DNA of 37,084 bases from Streptomyces sp. S3(2020) (lineage in GTDB: Bacteria; Actinomycetota; Actinomycetes; Streptomycetales; Streptomycetaceae). The notes under the pieces are model-generated. The model had not been told where the DNA came from and ran no database searches. It saw nothing but the letters and a program-made list of their open reading frames with translations. This document shows, one piece after another, positions 26,116-33,863 of the stretch. A program made the position numbers and the translations under genes. The first letter of the stretch is position 1. The number at the start of each line of letters is the position of its first letter. The stretch covers positions 1 through 37,084 of the forward strand of contig NZ_JABERD010000088.1 in NCBI RefSeq assembly GCF_013044505.1, written 5' to 3'.

Positions 26116-27057
26116 TCATGTCCCGACCGGGGCGGGGGAGTTGCTGTCGTCGACCTCCCACGGCGGAACCCAGTCCCCGGCGAGGCGGAAGGAGACGTCC
26201 GCGTCCTCTTCGATGCGCTTGGCGACATGCAGCTCGGCCGCATCGGGTCCGTACCGGTCGGCGGCGACCTTGAACGCACCGCGGGCGGCGTCGGTGAGGG
26301 GCAGCTCGGCACCGAGGTCGTTCTGGAGGCCCTGGATGAGGCGAAGATCCTTGAGGCACAGGTCCAGGGTGAACGAGGGATCGTAGTGCCCGGCGAAGAT
26401 GGAAGGGGCGTCGTGCGAGGCGACGAAGGAGTCCCCGACGGACTGCCGGATCGCGGACCAGAGCACCTCCAGCTCGACACCGTTGCGTACCCCGAGTGCG
26501 AACCCCTCGCCGATGGCCGCGGCGGAGATGAACCACAGCTGGTTGGTGACCAGTTTGACGACGTTCCCGGTGCCGAGCGGGCCGCAGGCGATCACTGTGC
26601 CCAGGGTTTCGAGGATGGGGCGGACCCGCTCGACGTCGGTCGGGTCGCCCCCGGCGAACAGGGTGAGGCGGCCGTTGCGGGCGCCGTCGACGGCGCCGGT
26701 CACCGGTGAGTCGACGACGCTGACGCCTTGGGGCGCGCGAGCGGTGAGGCGGGAGACGAGGCCGATGTCGTTGGTGGTGAGGTCGACCCAGACGGAGCCC
26801 GGGCGCAGCGCCGCCAGCGCGCCCCCGTCGACCATGACGGCCTCCACGTGGTCGGGACGCGGCAGCGACGTCAGGAAGATGTCCGCCGCGGAAGCGCAGG
26901 CGGTCGCGGACTCGGCGGCGACAGCTCCGGCGTCGACCGCCGAGGCGACCTTCGTGGGGTCGATGTCGAACGCGTGCACGTTGTAGCCGGCCTGCGCCAG
27001 ACGGCGACACATCGGTCCGCCCATACTGCCGAGACCGACAAAGCCCACAGTAATCAT
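26116..27057 (-). CDS. NAD(P)-dependent beta-hydroxyacid dehydrogenase (3-HIBADH family)
   Basis: Predicted 313 residues. ATG 27057 with a divergent LysR gene starting 126 bases away. Rossmann dinucleotide motif VGLGSMGGPM (7-16), followed by Asp31 in FDID, which favours NAD; substrate signature DSPVTGAVDGARNGRLTLFAGG (about 116-137); catalytic Lys168 in GTGNVVKLVTN with Asn172. Members oxidise 3-hydroxyisobutyrate, 3-hydroxypropionate, tartronate semialdehyde or related acids. The residues that set substrate choice are not decisive to me. In this setting oxidation of 3-hydroxypropionate to malonate semialdehyde is an attractive but unproven role. Confidence 0.93.
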   Translation of the reverse strand: MITVGFVGLGSMGGPMCRRLAQAGYNVHAFDIDPTKVASAVDAGAVAAESATACASAADIFLTSLPRPDHVEAVMVDGGALAALRPGSVWVDLTTNDIGLVSRLTARAPQGVSVVDSPVTGAVDGARNGRLTLFAGGDPTDVERVRPILETLGTVIACGPLGTGNVVKLVTNQLWFISAAAIGEGFALGVRNGVELEVLWSAIRQSVGDSFVASHDAPSIFAGHYDPSFTLDLCLKDLRLIQGLQNDLGAELPLTDAARGAFKVAADRYGPDAAELHVAKRIEEDADVSFRLAGDWVPPWEVDDSNSPAPVGT

Positions 27058-27183
27058 GATCGCTGCCTCTCACTTCGGCGTGCCGTCGGGGACGACGCGC
27101 GCCCACTGTGTTCGCGATGCAACCTAGGGCGCCCACAGCTGATGAGGTAGCCTCTGCCTCCTTCGGGAGCCAAAGGAGTTGCC

Positions 27184-28104
27184 TTGGTCACGCTGCACCA
27201 GCTTCGCTGCTTCGTGGCGACGGTCGAACACGGCTCGTTCACCAAGGCGGCCGACGCCCTCGGTCTGGCCCAGCCATCACTGGCGCAGCAGATCCGGCTG
27301 CTGGAGCGGGCGCTGTCCACCGTCCTCTTCCAGCGGGTCGGGCGTGGGGTCGTGCCCACCGAGGCCGCTTCGGCGTTCGAGGGCCACGCCCGGCAGGCGC
27401 TCGACGCGGTCGAGCAGGGGAGCAGAGCGGTCGCCGACGCGGACCGGGCGGTCACCGGGACCATCCGGTTCGGGCTCTTCGGCGCCGCCCACCTCTACCT
27501 GGAGACCCAGCTCGTCGCCGACATGCGCGAGCGCTTCCCCTCGGCCCGGCTCGCCCTCATCGGACAGAACTCCATGGACACCATCGAGCTGGTCCGCCGC
27601 GGCCAGCTGGAGGCGGCCCTGGTGGCCCTGCCCATCGACGACAGCGCGCTGCGCGTCACACCGGTCACCCGTGACGAGGTCGTGTACGTCACCGCGGATC
27701 CGGATCGGACCCAGCAGTTCGTGTCCTGCGACGACCTCGCCGCCGCCACACTGGTGCTGTCCGAGGTCACCTGGGGTGACGCCGACTACACCCGGCAACA
27801 GCTCAGGAGTGCCGTGCAGTCGGTGGGCGGCACCTTGCAGCCGGCCATCGAGGTCGAGAACGTGGAAACCGCCCTGGAGGTGGCCGCGTTGGGACTCGCC
27901 GACGCGATCACCGCCCGCAGCGTCGTGCGCCGGTACCAGGACAAGCTGCCCGCACGGCTGCACTGCTTCTCGCTGGAACCACGGCTCTACGACCACTTCG
28001 CGATCGTGTGCCGGCACAACGCGGTGCTCTCCCGTCCGGTCCAGGCCGTGATCGAGATGGCCGCTGCCCGGCTCCGCGAACTGGTCAGGGCGACGACGGC
28101 CTGA
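27184..28104 (+). CDS. LysR-family transcriptional regulator
   Basis: Predicted 306 residues. TTG start with AAAGGAG five bases upstream. N-terminal winged HTH (about 2-60: LHQLRCFVATVEHGSFTKAA, LGLAQPSLAQQIRLLE) and a periplasmic-binding-protein-like effector domain (about 90-300). Its start faces the hydroxyacid dehydrogenase gene, the classic LysR arrangement, so it likely controls that divergent promoter and perhaps the importer operon downstream. A small hairpin (CGGAC-ACC-GTCCG) follows the stop. About 200 bases separate it from the first permease gene; I see no gene there. Confidence 0.95.
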   Translation: MVTLHQLRCFVATVEHGSFTKAADALGLAQPSLAQQIRLLERALSTVLFQRVGRGVVPTEAASAFEGHARQALDAVEQGSRAVADADRAVTGTIRFGLFGAAHLYLETQLVADMRERFPSARLALIGQNSMDTIELVRRGQLEAALVALPIDDSALRVTPVTRDEVVYVTADPDRTQQFVSCDDLAAATLVLSEVTWGDADYTRQQLRSAVQSVGGTLQPAIEVENVETALEVAALGLADAITARSVVRRYQDKLPARLHCFSLEPRLYDHFAIVCRHNAVLSRPVQAVIEMAAARLRELVRATTA

Positions 28105-28307
28105 ATCGGACACCGTCCGAGTCGTGCCCAAGGAATCTCCACTGCCTTGTGAAGGAGACGAAGGCTACCTCGTGACCCGCGAGAGGCCTAGGTTGCTCCG
28201 CACACAGCTGGAGCGCCTCGTCACGGACGACGCGCTGCGTGAAAGGCAGTGGTCATGGTCCCAAGGCTTTGTCGCATCGACTATCCCTCCACCGGCCGGT
28301 GATCCAC

Positions 28308-28970
28308 ATGGCCGGTTTCGGACTCACCTTCAGCGAGTACCTCTCCAACAATCGCGCCGACATCGTCGTCCGGGTGCAGCAGCACGCACTCCTCTCGCTC
28401 TACACCATCCTGTGCGCCGCGGTGATCGGGGTCGGGCTGGCGATCCTCGTCCACCGAAGGCGTACGGCAGCCAACTTCTGCGTCGCCACCGCGGCCGTCG
28501 GCTTCACCCTGCCCTCCGTCGCGGTCTTCGGCATCCTGTTCTCCTTGGTCGGCGGCAACCTGCTGGCCGTGTTCCCACCACTGGTGATGTACGCGGTGCT
28601 GCCGATCCTGCGCAACAGCGTCGTCGGGCTCCAGAGCGTCGACGAGGACCTGCTCGACGCCGCCCGAGGCATGGGGATGAACCGATTCCGCCGGCTCTGG
28701 CAGGTCGAACTGCCGACGGCCTGGCCGGTCATCCTCGCCGGGCTGCGGGTGTCGGCGCAGCTGACCGTCGGCATCGTCACCATCGCCGCCTTCGTGGTCA
28801 ACATGGGGCTCGGTTACTACGGTTACGCCTCGCTCGACAACCTCGGCTCGGCGAACACCGGGAACGAGGCCCTGGTGTGCGTGCTCTTCGTCGCCCTCAT
28901 CGCGCTGGCCTTCGACGCCCTCTTCGTCGTCGTCCGTCGCCTCACCATGCCCAGGGGAATCCGTGTTTGA
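28308..28970 (+). CDS. Osmoprotectant (OpuC/OpuB-type) ABC importer permease
   Basis: Predicted 220 residues; ATG 28308 preceded by GGTGA. Five or six membrane helices, with the binding-protein-dependent permease coupling motif around LRNSVVGLQSVDEDLLDAARGMGMNRFRRLW (EAA-like loop for the ATPase). Part of a four-gene betaine/choline/carnitine-class importer; the product should sit in the cytoplasmic membrane and pair with the second permease. The gene ends eight bases into the ATPase gene. There are no signs of damage. The exact substrate is not given by the permease. Confidence 0.92.
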   Translation: MAGFGLTFSEYLSNNRADIVVRVQQHALLSLYTILCAAVIGVGLAILVHRRRTAANFCVATAAVGFTLPSVAVFGILFSLVGGNLLAVFPPLVMYAVLPILRNSVVGLQSVDEDLLDAARGMGMNRFRRLWQVELPTAWPVILAGLRVSAQLTVGIVTIAAFVVNMGLGYYGYASLDNLGSANTGNEALVCVLFVALIALAFDALFVVVRRLTMPRGIRV

Positions 28971-29994
28971 GCGAACCCGAACCACCACAGACACCGCCGC
29001 CGAGTCAGCCGGCCTCCCGATCGTCCTGGAAGACCTGACCAAGTCGTACCCGGGCGCGGCCAAGCCCGCCGTGGACGCCATCACCATGGAGATCCCCGCC
29101 GGAGAGATCGTCGTCTTCGTCGGCCCCTCCGGTTGCGGCAAGACCACCACGATGCGGATGATCAACCGCCTCATCACACCCACCTCGGGGCGGATCACGA
29201 TCGGCGGCGAGGACGCCGCGGCCCTCGACGACGTCACACTGCGCCGCCGTATCGGCTACGTGATCCAGCAGACCGGGCTCATCCCCCACCTGACCATCGC
29301 GCACAACGTCGGCCTGGTCCCGAGGATGCTCAAGTGGAACAAGAAGGACGTCAGTGCGCGTGTCGACGAGATGCTCACCCTGGTCGGACTCGATCCCGGC
29401 CAGTACGGCAGGCGCTACCCGCGTCAGCTCTCCGGCGGCCAGCAGCAACGCGTCGGCGTCGCCCGCGCCTTGGCGGCCGACCCCCCGATCATGCTGATGG
29501 ACGAACCGTTCGGCGCCGTCGACCCGATCACCCGCGCCAGGCTCCAGGACGAGTTCCTGTCGTTGCAGAAGATCCTGCGCAAGACGATCATCTTCGTCAC
29601 CCATGACTTCGACGAGGCACTGAAGCTCGGCGACCGCATAGCCGTGCTCCGCGAGGGCTCACGCATCGTCCAGTACGACACCCCTGAGCGGATCCTCGCC
29701 GACCCCGCCGACGCGTTCGTGGAAGGGTTCATCGGGGCGGGAGCGGCACTGAAACGGCTGCACTTCGAGCGCGTCGACTCCCTCGCGTTCGACAAGAACG
29801 CGGAACGGCCCGCCGCGCCCGAGAGCGTGGAGCCGTCCCGCACGTTGCACGAGGCGCTGGACCTGATGGTGGGCAAGGGCCTGCGCTCGGTGACCGTCGT
29901 GAAGGACGGCGAGCCGGTCGGAACGGTCAGCATCGACGACATCCTGAGCCGGGTCGTCTCGGCCGGACAGCGCGATCAGGTCGGTGCCCCATGA
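28963..29994 (+). CDS. Osmoprotectant ABC importer ATPase with CBS-like domain
   Basis: Predicted 343 residues. GTG start overlaps the permease stop. Walker A GPSGCGKT (54-61), Q-loop region IQQTGLIP, signature LSGGQ (156-160), Walker B IMLMDEP (about 176-182), switch His in FVTHD. A C-terminal region (about 295-333, RTLHEALDLMVGKGLRSVTVVKDGEPVG) is CBS-like, as in OpuA/OpuC ATPases where CBS modules sense ionic strength or nucleotides. Only one CBS unit is evident here, whereas the OpuA type has two. Drives ATP-dependent uptake of a compatible solute. Confidence 0.95.
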   Translation: MFERTRTTTDTAAESAGLPIVLEDLTKSYPGAAKPAVDAITMEIPAGEIVVFVGPSGCGKTTTMRMINRLITPTSGRITIGGEDAAALDDVTLRRRIGYVIQQTGLIPHLTIAHNVGLVPRMLKWNKKDVSARVDEMLTLVGLDPGQYGRRYPRQLSGGQQQRVGVARALAADPPIMLMDEPFGAVDPITRARLQDEFLSLQKILRKTIIFVTHDFDEALKLGDRIAVLREGSRIVQYDTPERILADPADAFVEGFIGAGAALKRLHFERVDSLAFDKNAERPAAPESVEPSRTLHEALDLMVGKGLRSVTVVKDGEPVGTVSIDDILSRVVSAGQRDQVGAP

Positions 29995-30782
29995 CGTCGA
30001 CGGCCGCGCCGGCGGCCCTCGTGGACAAGACCGAGTCCCGTGACACCCAGGGGAAACCGGTTCTCAGCCGGAGCACCTCGACCGTGCCGGCACTGTGCGC
30101 GATCGTCCTCGCCCTCCTCTACGCCGTCGTCCAGGGCCGCAGTGTCGACGTGGTCGAAGCCAACATGCTCCACTGGGCGACGCTGCGCCACGCCGTCATC
30201 GAGCACATCTACATCAGCGTGGTCATCGCCGTACTGGTGTTGCTGATCGCCGTTCCGCTGGGTGTCCTGGTGACCCGCCGTCGGACCCGGTGGCTGGCAC
30301 CGTTCGTGCTCGCCGTGGGAAATCTCGGCCAGTCCGCCCCCAGCCTCGGGTTGCTGGCCCTGTTCGGGAGCTATCTGTTCATCGGCTTCTGGGCCGTCGT
30401 GATCATCCTGACCGCCTACACAGCCCTGTCCGTACTGCGCAACACCATCGTCGGCCTGCAGGGCATCGACCCCAGCGTGCTCGACGCCGCCAAGGGGATG
30501 GGCATGTCCCCGGCCCGAATCCTGTTCGGTGTCGAGTTGCCGCTGGCCGTACCCATCATCGGTGCCGGCACCCGTACCGCGATCGTGCTCGCCGTGGCCA
30601 CGGTTCCCCTGGGGAGCTTCCTCGGGGCCGGCGGTCTGGGCGCCACGCTGTTCGGCGCGGTGCGCAGCGACCGCCCCTTCGCCGTCCTGGTGGCCTCCGT
30701 GATGATCGCCGTGCTCGCCCTGCTCATGGACTGGGCCGCGGGGATTCTCCAGCGTTGCCTCACCCCCCGCGGCATCCGCTGA
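29991..30782 (+). CDS. Osmoprotectant ABC importer permease 2
   Basis: Predicted 263 residues. ATG overlaps the ATPase stop by 4 bases (ATGA). A 35-residue soluble N-terminus precedes five or six helices. The coupling motif LRNTIVGLQGIDPSVLDAAKGMGMSP is nearly the same as in the first permease, showing they are paralogous partners. GLGATLFGAVRSDRPFAVLVASVM is the typical last cytoplasmic loop and helix. OpuC-type importers use two different permeases, as here. Confidence 0.94.
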   Translation: MTSTAAPAALVDKTESRDTQGKPVLSRSTSTVPALCAIVLALLYAVVQGRSVDVVEANMLHWATLRHAVIEHIYISVVIAVLVLLIAVPLGVLVTRRRTRWLAPFVLAVGNLGQSAPSLGLLALFGSYLFIGFWAVVIILTAYTALSVLRNTIVGLQGIDPSVLDAAKGMGMSPARILFGVELPLAVPIIGAGTRTAIVLAVATVPLGSFLGAGGLGATLFGAVRSDRPFAVLVASVMIAVLALLMDWAAGILQRCLTPRGIR

Positions 30783-30870
30783 CCGACCTCGCGATCCGCG
30801 CCCTCTGACCATCGATCACCCCTGCCTGCCGCGGCACGCCGCAGCACGGAGAGAACCAGAAGGACAAGCC

Positions 30871-31854
30871 ATGAACTCTTCCCCGAGACTGACCGTTGTC
30901 ACCGTCACACTGGCCACAGCCCTGCTCGGAGCGACCGCCTGTGGCAGCGGCCTGAGCGAGGGCGGCGCGGACACCGGAAAGGGCCCCTGTACGGGAGTGA
31001 AGGCGGGCTCGGTCGATCCCGCCGCGCTCGACGGGGTCACGGTGAAGGTCGGCTCCAAGGAGTTCGACGAACAGCTGCTGCTGGGCCAGCTCACCCTCAA
31101 GATGATGTGCGCCGCGGGAGCGAAGGCCGTCGACGAGACCAACAGCAAGGGCGCCAGCCAGACCCGGGCGAAGCTCACCCGCGGGGAGAGCGACGTCTAC
31201 TGGGAGTACACCGGAACGGCCTGGGTCGACTTCCTCAAGCAGAAGCCGATCTTCGACGCCGAGAAGCAGTACGACGCGGTCAAGAAGATGGACCTCGAGA
31301 ACGGCGTGGTCTGGGGACAACGAGCCCCCTTCAACAACACCTTCGCCTTCGCGGTCTCCGACGACTTCGCCAAGAAGAACAACGTGGAGACCGACTCCGA
31401 CATGGCCGCGTACCTCAACGAGAACCCTTCGTCGAAGGTCTGTGTCGAGTCGGAGTTCCTCAGCCGCATCGACGGCTATCCGGGCTTCAAGAAGGCCTAC
31501 GACATCACCGGCGGCACGACGACCTCGCTCGGCATCGGCGTGATCTACACCCAGACAGGCAAGGGCACCTGCGACTTCGGCGAGGTGTTCACCACCGACG
31601 GCCGCATCAGCGCACTCGGCCTGCACGTGCTCGACGACGACAAGTCCTTCTTCCCCATCTACAACGCCGTTCCCCAGGTGATGAAGAAGACGGACGAGGA
31701 GCACCCGCAGATCCTGCAAGTGCTCAAGCCGCTCGCCGAGGTGCTGACCACGTCGGTGATGCAGGAGCTGAACGCCCGGGTGAGCGCCAAGGGCGAGGAA
31801 CCCGCCGCCGTCGCCACCGACTTCCTCAAGGAGAAGGGCTTCCTGAAGCAGTGA
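30871..31854 (+). CDS. Osmoprotectant ABC importer substrate-binding lipoprotein
   Basis: Predicted 327 residues. ATG with AAGGAC six bases upstream. Signal peptide with lipobox ATAC (Cys24 lipidated). Type II binding-protein fold of the OpuAC/OpuCC family: VGSKEFDEQLLLGQL, GESDVYWEYTGTAW and the C-terminal LAEVLTTSVMQELNARV segment. The Trp and Tyr residues in the YWEYTG strand and the hinge are candidates for the aromatic cage that holds quaternary ammonium or sulfonium groups. The final stop codon overlaps the start of the DddP-like gene, tying that enzyme to this importer. Confidence 0.94.
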   Translation: MNSSPRLTVVTVTLATALLGATACGSGLSEGGADTGKGPCTGVKAGSVDPAALDGVTVKVGSKEFDEQLLLGQLTLKMMCAAGAKAVDETNSKGASQTRAKLTRGESDVYWEYTGTAWVDFLKQKPIFDAEKQYDAVKKMDLENGVVWGQRAPFNNTFAFAVSDDFAKKNNVETDSDMAAYLNENPSSKVCVESEFLSRIDGYPGFKKAYDITGGTTTSLGIGVIYTQTGKGTCDFGEVFTTDGRISALGLHVLDDDKSFFPIYNAVPQVMKKTDEEHPQILQVLKPLAEVLTTSVMQELNARVSAKGEEPAAVATDFLKEKGFLKQ

Positions 31855-33125
31855 GCCGTATCCGCGAGAGCGCGGCGAGCCGACCCCCGGAGACGTCCTC
31901 CGAACATCCGGGGCAGCTGGAGATCGACATACCCGGCAGGCTCGAACGGATCGACGCCAGGCGCTTGAACACCGATCGCCTGGCAAGGGTCCGGGAGCAG
32001 CTGGTGCGAGCGGACTACGGCGCCGCGCTGCTCGCGGACCCGTTGAACATCCGCTACGCGACGGGCACCCGGAACATGCAGATCTGGACGATGCACGCCC
32101 CCGGACGCTACGTGTTCGTCCCCGTGGACGGCCCGGTGGTGATGTTCGAGTTCGGGACCTCCCTGCACCTGGCCGACGGCTTCGAGACCGTCGACGAGGT
32201 ACGGCCCGGCACCTCCCCGTTCTACTTTCTGACCGGCCCCCGTCGGCCGGAGAAGTCGGAGCAATGGGCGCGGGAAGTGATCGAGCTGATGCGGGCACAC
32301 GGCGGGACCGACCAACGGCTGGCAGTCGACCGCTGCGAGCCCTGGAACGCCGAACTGCTGGTGCGGGCCGGGATCTCCCTCTTCGACGCGCAGGAGCCAC
32401 TGGAACTCGCGCGCATGGTCAAGACCCCCGAGGAGATCCAGTGTCTCCAGCTCGCGGTCGACGTGGCGGACGTCGCGATCCGTCGAATGCGGGAGTCGGT
32501 CGTCCCCGGCATGACCGAGAACCAGCTCTGGTCGATCCTCCACGAAACGAACATCGCCCACGACGGCGAATGGATCGAGTGCCGTCTTCTCGCCTCCGGC
32601 CCCAGGACCAACCCGTGGTTCCAGGAGTGCGGCAACAGGGTCATCGAGGCGGGAGACCTGGTCGCGTTCGACACCGACATGATCGGACCCGCCGGGTACA
32701 TGGCGGACCTCTCACGCGCGTTCGTGTGCCCCGGCAAGCCTCCCACGGGCGAGCAGCGCCGACTCTACGAACTCGCCCAGGAACAGGTCCTCACCAACGT
32801 CGAACTCATCCAGCCCGGTATGTCGTTCGCCGAGTTCGGTGCGAAGTGCTGGGCGGTACCGGCCGAGTTCGTGCCGCGCCGGTACATGATGCTCGTCCAT
32901 GGCGCGGGGCTGGCCGACGAGAGCCCTGTGGTCACCTGCGCGGCCGACCGCGAACAGTCCGGCTACGACGGAGTGTTCGAGGAGGGCATGGTCGTGTGCG
33001 CCGAGAGCTTCATCGGTGAAGTGGGCGGACGCGAGGGCGTCAAGCTGGAGGAGCAGGTGCTGATCACGGCACAGGGAGCGGTACGGCTGTCCTCGGACTC
33101 CCTGGACGGCGGACTCGTCGTCTGA
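31851..33125 (+). CDS. dddP: DddP-like M24 metalloprotein, predicted DMSP lyase
   Basis: Predicted 424 residues. GTG start overlaps the binding-protein stop (GTGA), so it is translated with the importer. Fold: M24 creatinase/aminopeptidase P (pita-bread). Compared with what I recall of DddP (ligands Asp295, Asp297, Asp307, His371, Glu406, Glu421; catalytic Asp377), every position is kept here with identical spacing: Asp274, Asp276, Asp286, His350, Glu385, Glu400 and Asp356 (HGAGLAD). The segments DPLNIRYATGTRNMQ and LLASGPRTNPWFQECG are DddP hallmarks. Expected reaction: dimethylsulfoniopropionate to dimethylsulfide plus acrylate. Alternatives: another osmolyte hydrolase in the same fold, such as an ectoine- or creatine-type activity. 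The family is well supported; the substrate is inferred from residues plus the betaine-class importer. Confidence 0.82.
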   Translation: MSRIRESAASRPPETSSEHPGQLEIDIPGRLERIDARRLNTDRLARVREQLVRADYGAALLADPLNIRYATGTRNMQIWTMHAPGRYVFVPVDGPVVMFEFGTSLHLADGFETVDEVRPGTSPFYFLTGPRRPEKSEQWAREVIELMRAHGGTDQRLAVDRCEPWNAELLVRAGISLFDAQEPLELARMVKTPEEIQCLQLAVDVADVAIRRMRESVVPGMTENQLWSILHETNIAHDGEWIECRLLASGPRTNPWFQECGNRVIEAGDLVAFDTDMIGPAGYMADLSRAFVCPGKPPTGEQRRLYELAQEQVLTNVELIQPGMSFAEFGAKCWAVPAEFVPRRYMMLVHGAGLADESPVVTCAADREQSGYDGVFEEGMVVCAESFIGEVGGREGVKLEEQVLITAQGAVRLSSDSLDGGLVV

Positions 33126-33188
33126 CCCGATGCGCGGCCCGAGCACACTCCGGAGGCGGGAAGGCACCCTGAAGCGATCACGTCGGCG

Positions 33189-33695
33189 CTAGTCCGGCCG
33201 GGGGCGTGTCTCGTGCCGTGCGCCGTGGGGCTTTCCGGAGGGCTGGGGGTGCTTCGGCGCGGTGTCGACCGTGTCGCGGATCCGGGCCAGGAGGGTGCGC
33301 AGGGTGGCGCGGTCTTCGGCGGTGAGGGCGCCGGTGGCCGTGCTGAGGGCCTCCCGGTCCAGATCCTCCGCCTCCTCGTGGCAGGAGCGGCCCGCGTCGG
33401 TGAGGGCGAGCAGATGGGCTCGACGGTCGGTGGGGTGCGGCAGCCGGACCACCAGGTGGTCCCTCTCCAGGGCGTCCACCAGGCTGGTCGCGGTGCGGGC
33501 GGCGATGCCCAGCATGTCGCTGAGGTCGCGCATCCGCATCGGCTCGGCGGCATGGGCGAGAAAACGCAGCGCGCGCAGCCGCGCCACCGAGGTGCCCTTC
33601 TCGGCCAGTCTTCCGTCGACGTAGGACCGCAGCCGGTGGGTGGTGGCGAACATCTCGTCCACCAATGGATCACTGCTGCCCGGTACGTCCCTCAC
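33189..33695 (-). CDS. MarR-family transcriptional regulator
   Basis: Predicted 168 residues. GTG start with GGAG seven bases upstream. Winged-helix MarR fold (about 20-140): LRALRFLAHAAEPMRMRDLSDMLG, the recognition helix AARTATSLVDALERDHLV and the wing RLPHPTDRRAHLLALTDAG. An extended Pro/Arg/His-rich C-terminus (about 25 residues) is disordered-looking. It is divergent from the MFS exporter gene, with a 35-bp inverted repeat between them, so it is the probable repressor of that exporter and perhaps of itself. Confidence 0.94.
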   Translation of the reverse strand: MRDVPGSSDPLVDEMFATTHRLRSYVDGRLAEKGTSVARLRALRFLAHAAEPMRMRDLSDMLGIAARTATSLVDALERDHLVVRLPHPTDRRAHLLALTDAGRSCHEEAEDLDREALSTATGALTAEDRATLRTLLARIRDTVDTAPKHPQPSGKPHGARHETRPRPD

Positions 33696-33828
33696 CGTGG
33701 CGCTCCCGTCCTCGTCGGCTTGTCTTCACGGACCACAACTGCTGTGCGCCGCAGGTCCGTTCCTACCGCATGCGGGCGGCGGACCGCCGGACGGCCGGCC
33801 GTTCCCGGTGCGGCGAAGACTCCTGACA

Positions 33829-33863
33829 ATGATGAGCATACTCATACTGAGTATGCTCATCAT
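33829..33863. promoter_or_regulatory. 35-bp inverted repeat, probable MarR operator
   Basis: Two perfect 16-base arms (33829-33844 and 33848-33863) around TAC, with core TACTCA...TGAGTA. It ends directly at the GTG start codon of the exporter. A CTGACA-like -35 lies at 33823-33828, with TACTGA at 33845-33850 after 16 bases, so a repressor here would block the promoter. A leaderless or very short-leader transcript is suggested. Confidence 0.85.
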
